A stretch of DNA of 64,000 nucleotides from NCBI GenBank assembly GCA_019828565.1, contig JAHDYR010000004.1:248001-312000 (forward strand), given 5' to 3'. Positions 49,401 through 59,400 of this stretch are shown piece by piece. Source of the stretch: Carpediemonas membranifera. Taxonomy: Eukaryota > Fornicata. Positions within the stretch are counted from its first letter, which is position 1; every line of letters begins with the position of its first letter. The translations under genes and the position numbers were made by a program. The notes beneath the pieces are model-generated. The model saw only the letters and a program-made list of their open reading frames with translations. It made no database searches and was not told where the DNA came from.

Positions 49401-50474
49401 GACGGCGGTGATGGCATCGGCCTTACCATCCCCGCCAAGGGCGTCGCACACAACGCTGAGTCGTGGCAGCTGGTGGACTCCATCGTCAGGAACTTACTGG
49501 GCATCTCGGGAGACGACGTGGACGCCCCAAATCCCGTCATGCGGCCGGCCGAGCAGGTTGAGATGGGCACCCCGCCTCTGGAGATGCTGGATGTCGAGTT
49601 CTCCCTCAAGGACTTGCTGACCAAGGTCGACTTCAAGCTCACAACGTACGACATCTGCCGCTGCCTCGTGGAGGAGCTTGTCGAGACCTCGCTGGTGCAG
49701 ACGGTCGACACGCCCATCTTCCTCGAGGTGGAGAACACCCTTGACGACATCGTCGAGGTGGTTGTGACCACTACTGAACTGGTCGAGGACGCAGTTTGGG
49801 ACGCGATACACAGCATGACCCGCCGTACCCTCGAGCAGGAGAAGGGGCTCCTCAACGACAAGATCTCCTCGCTCTTCACCCAACCCCTCTCCGACGTAGA
49901 CATACCCGATGACCCAAGCGTGCCCGTCGCCGTTGATGTTGACGTCAGGCTCCCTGCCAAGCCCATGCCGCTGCAGTACGCGGACCTTGTCACCCCGTTC
50001 ACCCCGGCAATTCGGCAGATGGCGGACAGACACGCCCAGCTCGTTCGTATGGCCCGGGACGTACTAGCCGTAGCTGACAGTGGCCGAGAGCTGGCCCCGA
50101 TAGTGGATACCGTGACTGAGATGACCGAGGCGGCTGAAACGAGGTACGCCACAGCCTTGGAGAAAGCTGAGCGGGCCAAGAGAGCTCACCTTGTCCAGCA
50201 GAGGAAGCTGCTCAGACACGAGACACCGACTGCGGTCAAGCCATCGCCCAAGCCACGTACCTCTCTCATCCCGCCCCCGACGGCGTCAGTGTCCATCGCC
50301 GAGCTCATCAGCAACTCTCCTGTGTCTAAGCCTGCAACCCCGACCCGCAGCACGACTGCCAGCCCGAGTCACCGGGAGAGGCCCACACGGCTTCGTGGGT
50401 CAGCCAAGACGGAGCACTTCATAAGAGGATTGAAGAATCTGAATAGCGTGTACCACCAGTCCATGGGAATTTGA
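46443..50474 (+). CDS. very large orphan protein (1343 residues)
   Basis: ATG at 46443 (frame open from a TTG at 46416). There is no signal peptide or TM. N-terminal about 300 residues: mixed alpha/beta, with a region (FTINPTAFNETIEGF... to AVRAMYP) that could be a PH-like fold. Middle: helical segments and a basic linker (KPDDKKNKRRQAKEA). C-terminal third: long helices with many Val/Glu/Asp (about 1020-1250), then a Pro/Ser/Thr tail with basic residues. I recognise no catalytic motif. Size, helicity and a basic Ser-rich end suggest a cytosolic scaffold or tether. Sense-strand codon composition is strongly coding throughout. Confidence 0.7.
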   Translation: MSARGTRATQRQRSLLRHSFVSENRPTFTSRSTLITNMQQEEDKNFKAFGNISFTINPTAFNETIEGFTLGRTKLANQIERLIFSVSGLGEMHVLAAEQIHLESLGNQPVSDSDPAEKASDAWFVTPKETTFALNEDMALCVARDWAGAYAVFFVDHRTKQRGNAILAGLPISDRVTLVRDDVVDPSKDVRRLTLAVDDTELTFTTNAASRNSLCKALSVAVRAMYPASDTVGAKLLMRMLSVDFALSRIDDDDELVQLPVEALPSSKLQGLVEKMKSLPSATMEAKARRRALLEIRKMVRNNETRNLLITALAGELEAICSAPNIAQQFTTLNNLLPAIEQMIVYPWKHGAAFNGTLARVLVGDDEPDLVSLKTRLETRLEKQNLQQGNRTACEGLLARTVQLQREMTALDALSANYPKEGRTSLAPVSFPADFHVDELIESMRGVVKTAWQPGLYVAALVIDEADQTVLIESSGNLPSVLVSDPISSPMKMEEFSPEDAMWLRSSAARDAKIIATDKRTVSNSTDLRGKVLSGLVELSKTLNLQELGLPYDRLVVLSNPRRGKSDASTPPPDGEADSSYQNDKADPDRSIRVVLHVRLVNSGVKPDDKKNKRRQAKEATGYKIRGASWVSCNDAELALYHSYAGVSKNVNMESLPKGFDGIRFIRAAEDYYRLRQPQADVPAGVHLTRVHLLPDITGDYVLVDTVSRQLPVYSLDGCVGTSYVPMDADLWGWVQSIAVHRAREGPTSSLRVDPEVDKEKVFIVERLREAYMSALEDMIADWGDEGVLYDSTPILLDEDQRIQLIPYITVWESAELPPAIRPDYVWRPIESIETDYATRHQGLRLSQYRADVVRAEESLREARALARTTGNGNAVRLAQGALEAKQTVWQPMRWLTPVQAWAALGMKSVLEPFSKQLADPAFPISELLAQANQRYLMDVGGITNDFVFRVVTSRVSSDDLQMALKKHYSDVVEPVLRLLNTSDGEDGGDGIGLTIPAKGVAHNAESWQLVDSIVRNLLGISGDDVDAPNPVMRPAEQVEMGTPPLEMLDVEFSLKDLLTKVDFKLTTYDICRCLVEELVETSLVQTVDTPIFLEVENTLDDIVEVVVTTTELVEDAVWDAIHSMTRRTLEQEKGLLNDKISSLFTQPLSDVDIPDDPSVPVAVDVDVRLPAKPMPLQYADLVTPFTPAIRQMADRHAQLVRMARDVLAVADSGRELAPIVDTVTEMTEAAETRYATALEKAERAKRAHLVQQRKLLRHETPTAVKPSPKPRTSLIPPPTASVSIAELISNSPVSKPATPTRSTTASPSHRERPTRLRGSAKTEHFIRGLKNLNSVYHQSMGI

Positions 50475-50721
50475 TTGGCGTTTGATTGTACCATGTGTGA
50501 AATAAACAGCAGAGCTGCGATGGGGGGCGGGTGCTTGGACCAGTGTGATCGGCATGCCTCGGGCTCCTACCATCATGGAGTTGCCGAGCGCAGGGCACTG
50601 GGATTGGAAGATTATATGAGCTGAATGGACATAAAACAGACACGCACTGGTCATGTTGCAGCGTGTCATCGATCATGCGCAGAACTGACAATTGAGGATG
50701 ACATGATCGAACCAGCATAGA

Positions 50722-51819
50722 ATGAAGCGCTTTGGTGCTAAGCTTGGCTTCATATCCATTGCGATACTGTGTATTTTCCAGATAGCCTCCATCTACTGCG
50801 CAGCTGATCCTTCCATCGTCAAGGAAGAAACATGGCCATATCCATACGTCCAAGAGATCCTATGCGTCTCATTTATCGGCAATAGAACTCTAGCACAGCC
50901 CAAATCCCTCGGTTTGTGTGGAGAAGTTGGCTGCGATCGAGGATACCGCGGAGCTTATGACCCGGATGTCGCCGACACCTTTGGCAAGGAAGAGAGTGTC
51001 TGCATGCAGGTAATGCATGCCTGGAGGGATCCTCTTGGTGCTGGCGGCCTTCGATGCGTTCCTCTCGACTTCAACCCGGATGAAAGCCTGCTCACGGAGC
51101 CCGACCTCAACTTCCCCGAGGAGGAAGAGGAGGAGGAAGAGGAGCCCCGCCCCGAGAGATACATCTCCATCCTCTCCCCAGAGTCTGGTGTGACGTACAA
51201 TGGCGATGTCCCTCTCTCTGTGGATGTTTACGACGTGCCCGTCGATGTTATGGTCATGGTCCGTCGCCCCCTAGACGCAAACAGCTCGATCCTCGTCGCC
51301 AAGGAGGTGTTACATATCACCAACAGCACATCAAACCCAGTGAGCGTCTCGTCGGCCCAGACCCAGACCGTGACGACCGTGACGCCGAGCTTACTGACCC
51401 GCATCTTCTCCTTCAACACCGCAGAGGACGAGATTGAGGATGTCGCGGCTCTCCAAGACGTACCGCTGACTCTCACTGTTACCCGGCTCGACTATTCGTC
51501 TGCCTCAGCGTCGGTCTCATTCATTCATGTACCCCAAGTTTTCACAGTCACGGATGAAGTCGTCCAAACGCCAGGTGCAGCAGATGTCGTCGTGTCTGGT
51601 GTGCAGATCGTGTTTATCGTGTTCGTAGCATGCATACTACTCGCCGCCATTCTGATTTCGTGCATATTCGTCGCTGGCCTCATTCTCGGGGTCAAAATGA
51701 TCAACCAGATTCGAGACAAGAAGGCGACAGCAAGGAAGCTGGCTCCCAAGGGCGTCGTGGCCGGGGTGGAGGAACAGAGGAGTGTTGAGGCAGAGGCGCC
51801 GAAGATGGCGTCCCCGTGA
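50722..51819 (+). CDS. type I membrane protein, secretory, unknown
   Basis: 365 residues, ATG at 50722. Signal peptide about 1-27 (cleavage near YCA), a Cys-containing N-terminal region (five or six Cys between 48 and 112), an acidic tract of nine glutamates (about 132-141), then a beta-rich region with N-glycosylation sequons (NSS, NST). One strong TM at about 292-325 and a short basic cytosolic tail complete it. The beta-rich part (about 145-285) could be an Ig/cadherin-like or bacterial-surface-type fold, but no motif decides. Likely surface or endomembrane. Confidence 0.65.
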   Translation: MKRFGAKLGFISIAILCIFQIASIYCAADPSIVKEETWPYPYVQEILCVSFIGNRTLAQPKSLGLCGEVGCDRGYRGAYDPDVADTFGKEESVCMQVMHAWRDPLGAGGLRCVPLDFNPDESLLTEPDLNFPEEEEEEEEEPRPERYISILSPESGVTYNGDVPLSVDVYDVPVDVMVMVRRPLDANSSILVAKEVLHITNSTSNPVSVSSAQTQTVTTVTPSLLTRIFSFNTAEDEIEDVAALQDVPLTLTVTRLDYSSASASVSFIHVPQVFTVTDEVVQTPGAADVVVSGVQIVFIVFVACILLAAILISCIFVAGLILGVKMINQIRDKKATARKLAPKGVVAGVEEQRSVEAEAPKMASP

Positions 51820-52143
51820 GACCCGTAAATGTAAATTGAGTGATGTCTGATCGGCTCGCGTTACAGCAGCCACCAATCCATCGTTAAGCCATGCCCCAGC
51901 CTCATTGAGTCGACTGGTTGATTTGATCGTGTCTGATTGAGAGAGAGTCAACGCAGGTCAAGCGACTTTTGATGGAGTCTCGAGATATGCAACGAAAGAC
52001 GGGAGCAGAACCGAGAATGGAGATTTTAAACACGTGCAATCGCCCCGGCGCATGTTGCATGAATCTCCGCTGCCGACGATCCTGGATCCTGCGATATCCT
52101 CCCAAGATTTGACTTTCAACGACTGTCAACGAATGGAACAACC
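51820..52143. other. intergenic region before lysozyme gene 1
   Basis: AT-richer DNA with TTTTAAA at 52024-52030, about 115 nt before the lysozyme ATG, a possible TATA element. The inverted-repeat arm begins at about 52047, so this box is not shared with the second lysozyme gene. Confidence 0.4.
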
Positions 52144-52843
52144 ATGAAGGCCGCCATTCTTTTCCTCCTCGTCTGCGCCTGCCTCGCTACGAAGGGCCTC
52201 GACTTCTCTGTGTTCCAAGGAACTCCCTCAGTTACCGATTTGAGGTGTCTGAAGAGCAACGGCTTCGAGTTCGCCATCATTCAGGCCCAGCGCTCCAACG
52301 GCGGCTTTAACGACCACATCGGTCCTGCAGTTCGCAACGCGCAGGCCGCGGGCTTCAAGTACATCGATTTCTACTTCTTCCCCTCGAAGGCTCACTCAGC
52401 CTCCTCCCAGGTCCGCAACACCGTCGCCAAGCTCAAGGCCGCCGGGCTGTACCACTCGCAGCACCAGATGTGGATCGACATCGAGAACCACGCCCTATTC
52501 TTCTCCAGCTGCTCCGAGAACGTCAAGTTCATCAAGGAGATCGTCAAGGAGCTCGAGACCTACTGGCCCGGCAAGGTGGGCATGTACACCTCGGAGGCCC
52601 AGTGGAGCCCCATCGCGTGCAACAGCAAGGATTTCTCTCACATGCAGCTGTGGTGGCCCCGTTACGACGGCGTCGGGAGCCTCACCCACAACTGGCGCAG
52701 CTTCGGCGGCTGGTCCAGGCCCGCTATCAAGCAGTACCGCGGCACCACGTCGATCTGCGGCACCCAGATCGACGAGGACGTCTACTAAGTCCAGTAAATG
52801 CTGACTGCAGTTGAGTCGGGTGATTATACGGAATGACAGCGCA
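52047..52843 (+). repeat. 797-bp inverted-repeat arm, left (lysozyme gene 1)
   Basis: Reverse complement of 54003-54799 with identical length. The only differences noticed are two bases in the outer 20 bp, and the coding regions give identical proteins. The spacer (52844-54002) holds the PITP gene. Confidence 0.9.
52144..52788 (+). CDS. secreted GH25 (Ch-type) lysozyme, gene 1
   Basis: 214 residues. Signal peptide 1-16, then GLDFSVFQG (first catalytic-site Asp of the GH25 barrel, D-x-S pattern), FAIIQAQRSNGG, DFYFFPSK, MWIDIEN (the D-x-E acid pair near residue 115) and a C-terminal QY...CGTQIDEDVY (the usual D-x-D/N ending). GH25 enzymes cleave the beta-1,4 bond of bacterial peptidoglycan. 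In a phagotrophic protist it would digest bacterial prey in phagosomes or be secreted. The type is close to animal and amoebozoan GH25 lysozymes, a family often spread by lateral transfer from bacteria. An identical copy is at 54058-54702. Confidence 0.85.
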   Translation: MKAAILFLLVCACLATKGLDFSVFQGTPSVTDLRCLKSNGFEFAIIQAQRSNGGFNDHIGPAVRNAQAAGFKYIDFYFFPSKAHSASSQVRNTVAKLKAAGLYHSQHQMWIDIENHALFFSSCSENVKFIKEIVKELETYWPGKVGMYTSEAQWSPIACNSKDFSHMQLWWPRYDGVGSLTHNWRSFGGWSRPAIKQYRGTTSICGTQIDEDVY

Positions 52844-53110
52844 GGTGCAGCACTATACCACCAGGCTACATGCCCACATTCCCCTGCAAACATGTGGCAC
52901 TGCCCTGACTCTCTTCAATCGTCAGGGTGCATGGGGCCGGGGCAGGTGGGCTATCTTACCTCAAACAAATGCTGGTCCCCGTGGCATGGAGCCGATGAGA
53001 TCCTTATCGGCAGCCGCGACTGGAGACTGCCGCTATGAATCTGATAATTTGTGCTGAGATATGATGAAGATCTCTGCAGGCAACTGACGAAGACAGCCAA
53101 CCAACTCCAA

Positions 53111-53896
53111 ATGACGATTGTTGTGGAATATAGAATCCCTATGCCCTTTACTATGGAGGAATACGCCGTTGGCCAGTTGTACATGATCGCTCAAGCTTCC
53201 ATGGCGGAATCTAAGCCAGGAGAAGGTGTTTCGTTCGTCAAGAACGAACCTATTGATCCTAATGACAGTCAAAAGGGCTGGTATACGCGCAAGATCTTTC
53301 ATGTGGGGAACTCGCCGCAAATCCCGAAGTTTATTCGTGCCATCATCAAGAATGCCGTGAACGTCGTCGAGAACTCGTGGAACAGCTGGCCCCACTATCG
53401 CACAGAGTACCACAGCCCCCTGTTCGGCAGCAACTTCAAGTACACCATCGAATCCTACCATGTGGCGGATAAGGCTGAGTCCGACGCCAACGACCTGCCG
53501 ATCCAGATTAAGGACAAGTACAAGAAGAAGAAGAAAGTAGTGGTTCTGGACATAGCCACTAGTGATCCCGCTGCAATGGCGGACTGCAACCCGCTCACAC
53601 ACTCTTGCGAGAAGAGTGGCATGCCTCCGCTGACCGAGGACTGGCTTGAGACCCAGCCGGCCGATCGGGTGATGACTGCTTACAAGGTGGTCACAGTGCA
53701 CTGTAACATATTCGGAGTCGGTCACAGAATCGAGCAATTTGTTCAAAGGCTGACAGCCGAACTTTTCGTCCAGTACCATCGTAAGATTTTCGTCTGGCAC
53801 GACTCGTGGTTCGATAAGACGATGGAGGATATCCATGAGCTGGAGAGCCTGGCGCAACAGAAGCTGGCAGTCAGCCAGTCCATGGAGGTTGTTTGA
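53111..53896 (+). CDS. phosphatidylinositol transfer protein (PITP, class I-like)
   Basis: 261 residues from the ATG at 53111 (the frame is open from a TTG at 53051, but VVEYRIPMPFTMEEYAVGQL starts exactly where class I PITPs do). EYRIPMPFT-x-EEY-x-VGQLYMIA, ESKPGEGV, KNEP, YHVADKAE and HRIEQFVQ are family hallmarks. No signal peptide, no FFAT motif, and no C-terminal Nir/RdgB extension. It exchanges PI and PC between membranes and feeds phosphoinositide kinases. The gene sits in the spacer between two inverted lysozyme copies, so inversion of the whole unit is possible. Confidence 0.92.
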   Translation: MTIVVEYRIPMPFTMEEYAVGQLYMIAQASMAESKPGEGVSFVKNEPIDPNDSQKGWYTRKIFHVGNSPQIPKFIRAIIKNAVNVVENSWNSWPHYRTEYHSPLFGSNFKYTIESYHVADKAESDANDLPIQIKDKYKKKKKVVVLDIATSDPAAMADCNPLTHSCEKSGMPPLTEDWLETQPADRVMTAYKVVTVHCNIFGVGHRIEQFVQRLTAELFVQYHRKIFVWHDSWFDKTMEDIHELESLAQQKLAVSQSMEVV

Positions 53897-54002
53897 TTTC
53901 CCAATTTAAAAAATGATCAATGACGGCAGATGAATGAGCGTGGTTGCGCTGGGGCTGGGGCCTTACTCAGCTTTCATTGGGCCATGTAGCCGAGGCTGGC
54001 AT

Positions 54003-54799
54003 TGCGCTGTCATTCCGTATAATCACCCGACTCAACTGCAGTCAGCATTTACTGGACTTAGTAGACGTCCTCGTCGATCTGGGTGCCGCAGATCGACGTG
54101 GTGCCGCGGTACTGCTTGATAGCGGGCCTGGACCAGCCGCCGAAGCTGCGCCAGTTGTGGGTGAGGCTCCCGACGCCGTCGTAACGGGGCCACCACAGCT
54201 GCATGTGAGAGAAATCCTTGCTGTTGCACGCGATGGGGCTCCACTGGGCCTCCGAGGTGTACATGCCCACCTTGCCGGGCCAGTAGGTCTCGAGCTCCTT
54301 GACGATCTCCTTGATGAACTTGACGTTCTCGGAGCAGCTGGAGAAGAATAGGGCGTGGTTCTCGATGTCGATCCACATCTGGTGCTGCGAGTGGTACAGC
54401 CCGGCGGCCTTGAGCTTGGCGACGGTGTTGCGGACCTGGGAGGAGGCTGAGTGAGCCTTCGAGGGGAAGAAGTAGAAATCGATGTACTTGAAGCCCGCGG
54501 CCTGCGCGTTGCGAACTGCAGGACCGATGTGGTCGTTAAAGCCGCCGTTGGAGCGCTGGGCCTGAATGATGGCGAACTCGAAGCCGTTGCTCTTCAGACA
54601 CCTCAAATCGGTAACTGAGGGAGTTCCTTGGAACACAGAGAAGTCGAGGCCCTTCGTAGCGAGGCAGGCGCAGACGAGGAGGAAAAGAATGGCGGCCTTC
54701 ATGGTTGTTCCATTCGTTGACAGTCGTTGAAAGTCAAATCTTGGGAGGATATCGCAGGATCCAGGATCGTCGGCAGCGGAGATTCACGCAGCATGCGCC
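54003..54799 (-). repeat. 797-bp inverted-repeat arm, right (lysozyme gene 2)
   Basis: Mirror of 52047-52843. Homology stops at about 54799 on the promoter side and at 54003 on the 3' side. Confidence 0.9.
54058..54702 (-). CDS. secreted GH25 lysozyme, gene 2 (identical product)
   Basis: Protein identical to gene 1 at 52144-52788. Only about 97 bp of 5' flank are shared with gene 1, so the TATA-like TTTTAAA of gene 1 is not present and expression may differ. Tail-to-tail orientation with gene 1 across the PITP gene. Identity over 797 bp means very recent duplication, ongoing gene conversion, or an assembly artefact at a palindrome. Confidence 0.85.
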   Translation of the reverse strand: MKAAILFLLVCACLATKGLDFSVFQGTPSVTDLRCLKSNGFEFAIIQAQRSNGGFNDHIGPAVRNAQAAGFKYIDFYFFPSKAHSASSQVRNTVAKLKAAGLYHSQHQMWIDIENHALFFSSCSENVKFIKEIVKELETYWPGKVGMYTSEAQWSPIACNSKDFSHMQLWWPRYDGVGSLTHNWRSFGGWSRPAIKQYRGTTSICGTQIDEDVY

Positions 54800-55071
54800 A
54801 GGTCCTCGTTATGAAGGGTGTTCATGTCACGCCGTCATTCTATTGTTCCAAGTCAGGACAACGATGATTAGTTTCTCGGCCCGTGGTGTCACATCTGGAT
54901 GTTCGTAGCATGCTCACCACAGTCGAAAAACGCACTGATCAGGGAAATGATGGGAATTTTGAACGGGTTGGGCCGCGTTCAGGCGGGCGACGGAGGTCCG
55001 GCCCGGGCCTGTGACGGAGGAGGACTGGCGATGGGGCGGGGCGGGTGTAAATGCTGAGCTAACCAATCTCT
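54703..55071. other. intergenic region between lysozyme 2 and kinase copy 3
   Basis: No gene seen. From about 54979 to 55071 it matches the 3' flank of kinase copy 2 (31674-31766) on the opposite strand. Confidence 0.5.
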
Positions 55072-56466
55072 TTACCTATACATGTCGTTCAGCGTGCGCA
55101 GGCCCGGGGCGCTGGGCGCGTTCGTGCGGTATGTCGCGGTGACCGTGCCCATCGCGGCGAGCGCGGCTGCTCTCTCGTCTTCGGACAGCGTCATCCAGGG
55201 CGCGCTGGCGTTACCAAACGTCTGCCCGACGGTCCCGATGATCGCGGGCTGGCCCTCGCCGAGCGTCATCATGCCGGGGGCGCTGGCGTTCGCGAAGGTG
55301 CCGACCTCGTGGTTGCGCACGGAGCTCTCCGTGTACATCTCGGTCGAGACGCTGTCGGGCAGCGCGGCGACGACTTCCGCGAAGGTGGGGCGGTCGCGCG
55401 GGTCGGGCGCCACGCAGCGGCGGATCAGCTCGCCCACGGCCGCCGGCGTGCCCACGGGAATCATCGGCCGGTAGCCAGCCCGCACGTGCGCGCGGATGGC
55501 GTCGAGCCCGAGGCGCTCCTGGCGGTACGGGATGTCGCGCGCGGCGATCTCCCAGAGCGTGATGCCGAAGGCGTAGACGTCGGCCTTCTCGCCGCCCACG
55601 CCGTCGAAGCGCTCGGGCGCCATCCACGGCCACGAGCCCTCGACGAAATTCACATGATCGTCGAGCCCCGCGGTCAGCCCGAAGTCGCTAAGGTTTGCTG
55701 TGGAGCCAGTGATGAGGACGTTGAGCGACTTGAGGTCCCTGTGCTCGTAGCCCTCGCCCACGATGAACGCCATGGCCGCCGCGATGTCGCGCGCGAACTT
55801 CAGCCGCGCGTCCCAGGGCAGGTCGGCCTTCGAGAGCAGCAGCGCAGAGAGCGACCCCGACGCGAGCTCGAGCGCGAGCCGGATCTCCCGGTCGTCCTGC
55901 TCGAGCGCGTAGAGCGCGATGACGTTGTTGTGGCGCAGCTGCTTGTGGATGAAGATCTCACTCTGGAGTCGGTCGGCCTGCATCGCGTTCAGGTCAGCCC
56001 GCGCGACGACCTTGACGGCGCACTCGCTGCCGCCGTACGTGCCGCGGAAGACGGCCGCCATGCCGCCCTCGCCGATGAGGTCGGCCTGGCTGAACGCGAT
56101 GCTGCCCGCCGGTTTCGTGATGTCCGCGTTGAGGTCATAGTTCACACGAGCGGGTTCTGCTTGGCTCTGCAGCAAGAACTGCAGGTTGCTGCCCTTCTTC
56201 ACGCGTTGGGCAGCTGTCTTGCCCTTGTACGTCGCGGCCCGGTCGGCGCCGTGCTTCAGCAGCAGGCTGACGATGTCGAAGTTGCCCGCCTTGACGGCAG
56301 CGAAGAGCGGCGGCATCTTGCCCTCCACGCCGTTCGCGGACACGCCCGCCACGAGCAGCCGCTTCACGGCAGCGGTGTCGCCCTGCGTGATGGCGTCGCT
56401 GAGCTTCTTCGTCAGGGCGTCGTTGATGGCGGCCAGGATCACGCCGGCCATATGCGGGTCGGCCAC
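55072..56466 (-). pseudogene. 3' part (ankyrin end and intact TKL kinase) of kinase copy 3, out of frame with the 5' part
   Basis: 464 codons in a different frame from the upstream portion. It carries the last ankyrin-like repeats and a full kinase domain (GEGGMAAVFRG, AVKVV, HRDLKSLNVLI, DFG, WMAPE, DVYAFG), like copy 1. The break is at a homopolymer: four G on the plus strand at 56511-56514 where copies 1 and 2 have five. If the base loss is real the kinase is uncoupled from the WD40 part; if it is a sequencing error the gene is whole. Confidence 0.7.
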
Positions 56467-59400
56467 GCCCTTGACGGCCTGCAGCGCGTTGACGCCGACC
56501 GGCGGGAGGAGGGGTCGGCGCCGCGGGCGAGCAGCTTCGTCGCGGAGTCCCAGTGGCCGCCCTGGATGGCGACCACGAGCGCAGTCGTGTTCCGGCTGAC
56601 GGTGTCGATGTCAACCCTCGCGGCCAGCATCGCGGCCAGCATCGGCGGCTTGGCGACGGCGGCCAGCAGCGGGTGGCCGTCCGGGAAGGCGTCGTCGAGC
56701 AGGCAGCCGGCCTTGAGCAGCGCCGCGAAGGCCTGCGGCTGGTCGTGCACGAACGCGCTGTGCAGCGGCGACCGGCGCTCGCGGTCGAGGCAGTTGAGGA
56801 CGACGGGGCTGAACAGCTTGTCTCTGAGCAGCTTCCTCGAGCGCATCTTGCCGACGTCGCCGCTGATGATGTGCGCGTGGAGCTCGTCGCTCCTCTCCAG
56901 CGCCTCCTTGACGCGGCCCCTGAGCGCGGGCATCGGGTCCTTGGCGAGCGCCTGCACGGGCTGGAGGCGGGCGAGGCCGGTCCTCAGCGCGAGCACTCGC
57001 GCCTCGTGCTGCGTCGCGTGCGGGCCGGCGGCGGCCAGCAGGACATTTGCCTTGTCCAACAGGGCCTTGGCACTCTCGAGGTTCGCAAGGGAGAATATCG
57101 CATCGTCTGCATCGGACAGCATGCGCTCCGCATCGTGCACTTTGACAAGTCTCGCGACCACGGGCAGGGCGTTAACCTGCTTGAGGACGGCGTTGACCAC
57201 AGAGTTGGCGTGCGTTGATGTGAACCCCCGCGGCCCGAGAGAAACCGTTGTTTCAGGGCGGTTGACCTTCATTTGGAAAACGCGAGGCAATTTGTCTCCG
57301 GCAGTCGCGTGGTCGAGCACGCGACGCAGGTCACGAGCGTCAGTCGGGACGTAACTGGGGAACATGTAGCGGAGCTCCGTCTTGCTATTCACCGGCCGGC
57401 TCAGGCGCCCGTCCAATATCGCGTCCAGACAGATTCGGTTGAGCGGGTCAATGATATCATGAACCGCCGATTTGGGCACTGACGGGCAGAAAAACCCGTC
57501 ATTGTTGAGCTGAATCGTGCACTGTGGCGACCTCAGCTGCATCGTGAAGGAGCGAGGCAGGACGTGGCATGACAAGATGTGGTCGACGACGCGGGAGAGG
57601 TCACCGAGGGTGATTTTCAAGATCAGCGCACTTGCCTTGTCGAAGCCGAAATCAACGTCGCTTTCAGCCGTGACGGGCTGGGCGCAGAACTCGTTGATCT
57701 TGTGACGGAAGATAGCCTGGTTAAACTTATACATGATGGCGGTCACCGGACCACCGGTGGCTTCCCCGCGGGCGATGAGGAACTTTTCTGCGTTCAGTTT
57801 GACGACCATCTTGGGCTTGGACAGCTTCATCTCGAACGAACGAGGGGCAATCCTCCGGCCGGCCAGACGGGACAGAGCGGCACGGAAATCCTCGGCCGTG
57901 AGCGGCGCGTGTTCGCCCAGGCTGATCTCATCGTCGGTCGAGATGGCGTCGAGGTGGGCGGTCAGGAAGCTGAAGCCGCTGAGCACCTCGGCCACGGCCT
58001 GGTTCGGTGGGGCGACCTCGAAGCCGGTCGGGCCGAGGGTGACGGTGGCGGCTGGGTCGTCGAGCTGGACCTCGAATGAGCGGGGCGCGATACCTGCCAG
58101 TTCAATGTGGCTCAGCACCTGCTGGAGCGAGGGCAGGTCGGCGTGGACGAGGCGAACGGCTGCGTCGGGCGTAACCGGCTGGGCACAAGCAGCGCTGACA
58201 GAAGCGGCGAGACGGATACGGTTGAGCGGCTCAACGGCTTGGACAACGTCAGCAGAGAAGCCCGCAGGCGACGACAGGAGGAAGCCGTCCTGGTCGGTGT
58301 GGACCACGCCGGCGGGGTCAGCCAGCCGCATCTCGAAGGAACGGGGGGCGACCTTCCGTTCAGTCAGTATGGCGAGGGCCACGTTGAGGTCGCCAATCGT
58401 GAGCGGCGCGTGCTCGCCCAGGCTGATCTCATCGGCGGTCGAGATGGCGTCGAGGTAGGCGGTCAGGAAGCTGAAGCCGCTGACAACAAAATCGACAACA
58501 TCGCTGGGTGGGGCGACCTCGAAGCCGGTCGGGCCGAGGGTGACGGTGGCGGCTGGGTCGTCGAGCTGGACCTCGAATGAGCGGGGCGCGATACCTGCCA
58601 GTTCAATGTGGCTCAGCACCTGCTGGAGCGAGGGCAGGTCGGCGTGGACGAGGCGAACGGCTGCGTCGGGCGTAACCGGCTGGGCACAAGCAGCGCTGAC
58701 AGAAGCGGCGAGACGGATACGGTTGAGCGGCTCAACGGCTTGGACAACGTCAGCAGAGAAGCCCGCAGGCGACGACAGGAGGAAGCCGTCCTGGTCGGTG
58801 TGGACCACGCCGGCGGGGTCAGCCAGCCGCATCTCGAAGGAACGGGGGGCGACCTTCCGTTCAGTCAGTATGGCGAGGGCCACGTTGAGGTCGCCAATCG
58901 TGAGCGGCGCGTGCTCGCCCAGGCTGATCTCATCGGCGGTCGAGATGGCGTCGAGGTAGGCGGTCAGGAAGCTGAAGCCGCTGACAACAAAATCGACAAC
59001 ATCGCTGGGTGGGGCGACCTCGAAGCCGGTCGGGCCGAGGGTGACGGTGGCGGCTGGGTCGTCGAGCTGGACCTCGAATGAGCGGGGCGCGATACCAGTG
59101 GCTTTGACGTGCGCGAGGAGCTTCTTCAGCGTGAATAGATCGGCGTGGGTGACTCTGATCGCGGTCTTGGCCGTGACGGCTTGGGCGCAGACTCTAGCAA
59201 CTGCTGCGGTGAGACAAGAACGGTTGAGCGGCAGTAGGGCGGCGGCGATCTTGTCATCTGCGGGCGAGACTGAGATGAAGCCGTTAGGGTCCATGACAGC
59301 GGTGGACGCGGCAGGCAGGGCGATCCCGGCGTCGGCGCAGGCCTGGGCGACCAGTTTGTTGAGGCGACTCTGGTTGAGCGGGGCGAGTAGGCCGCGAACC

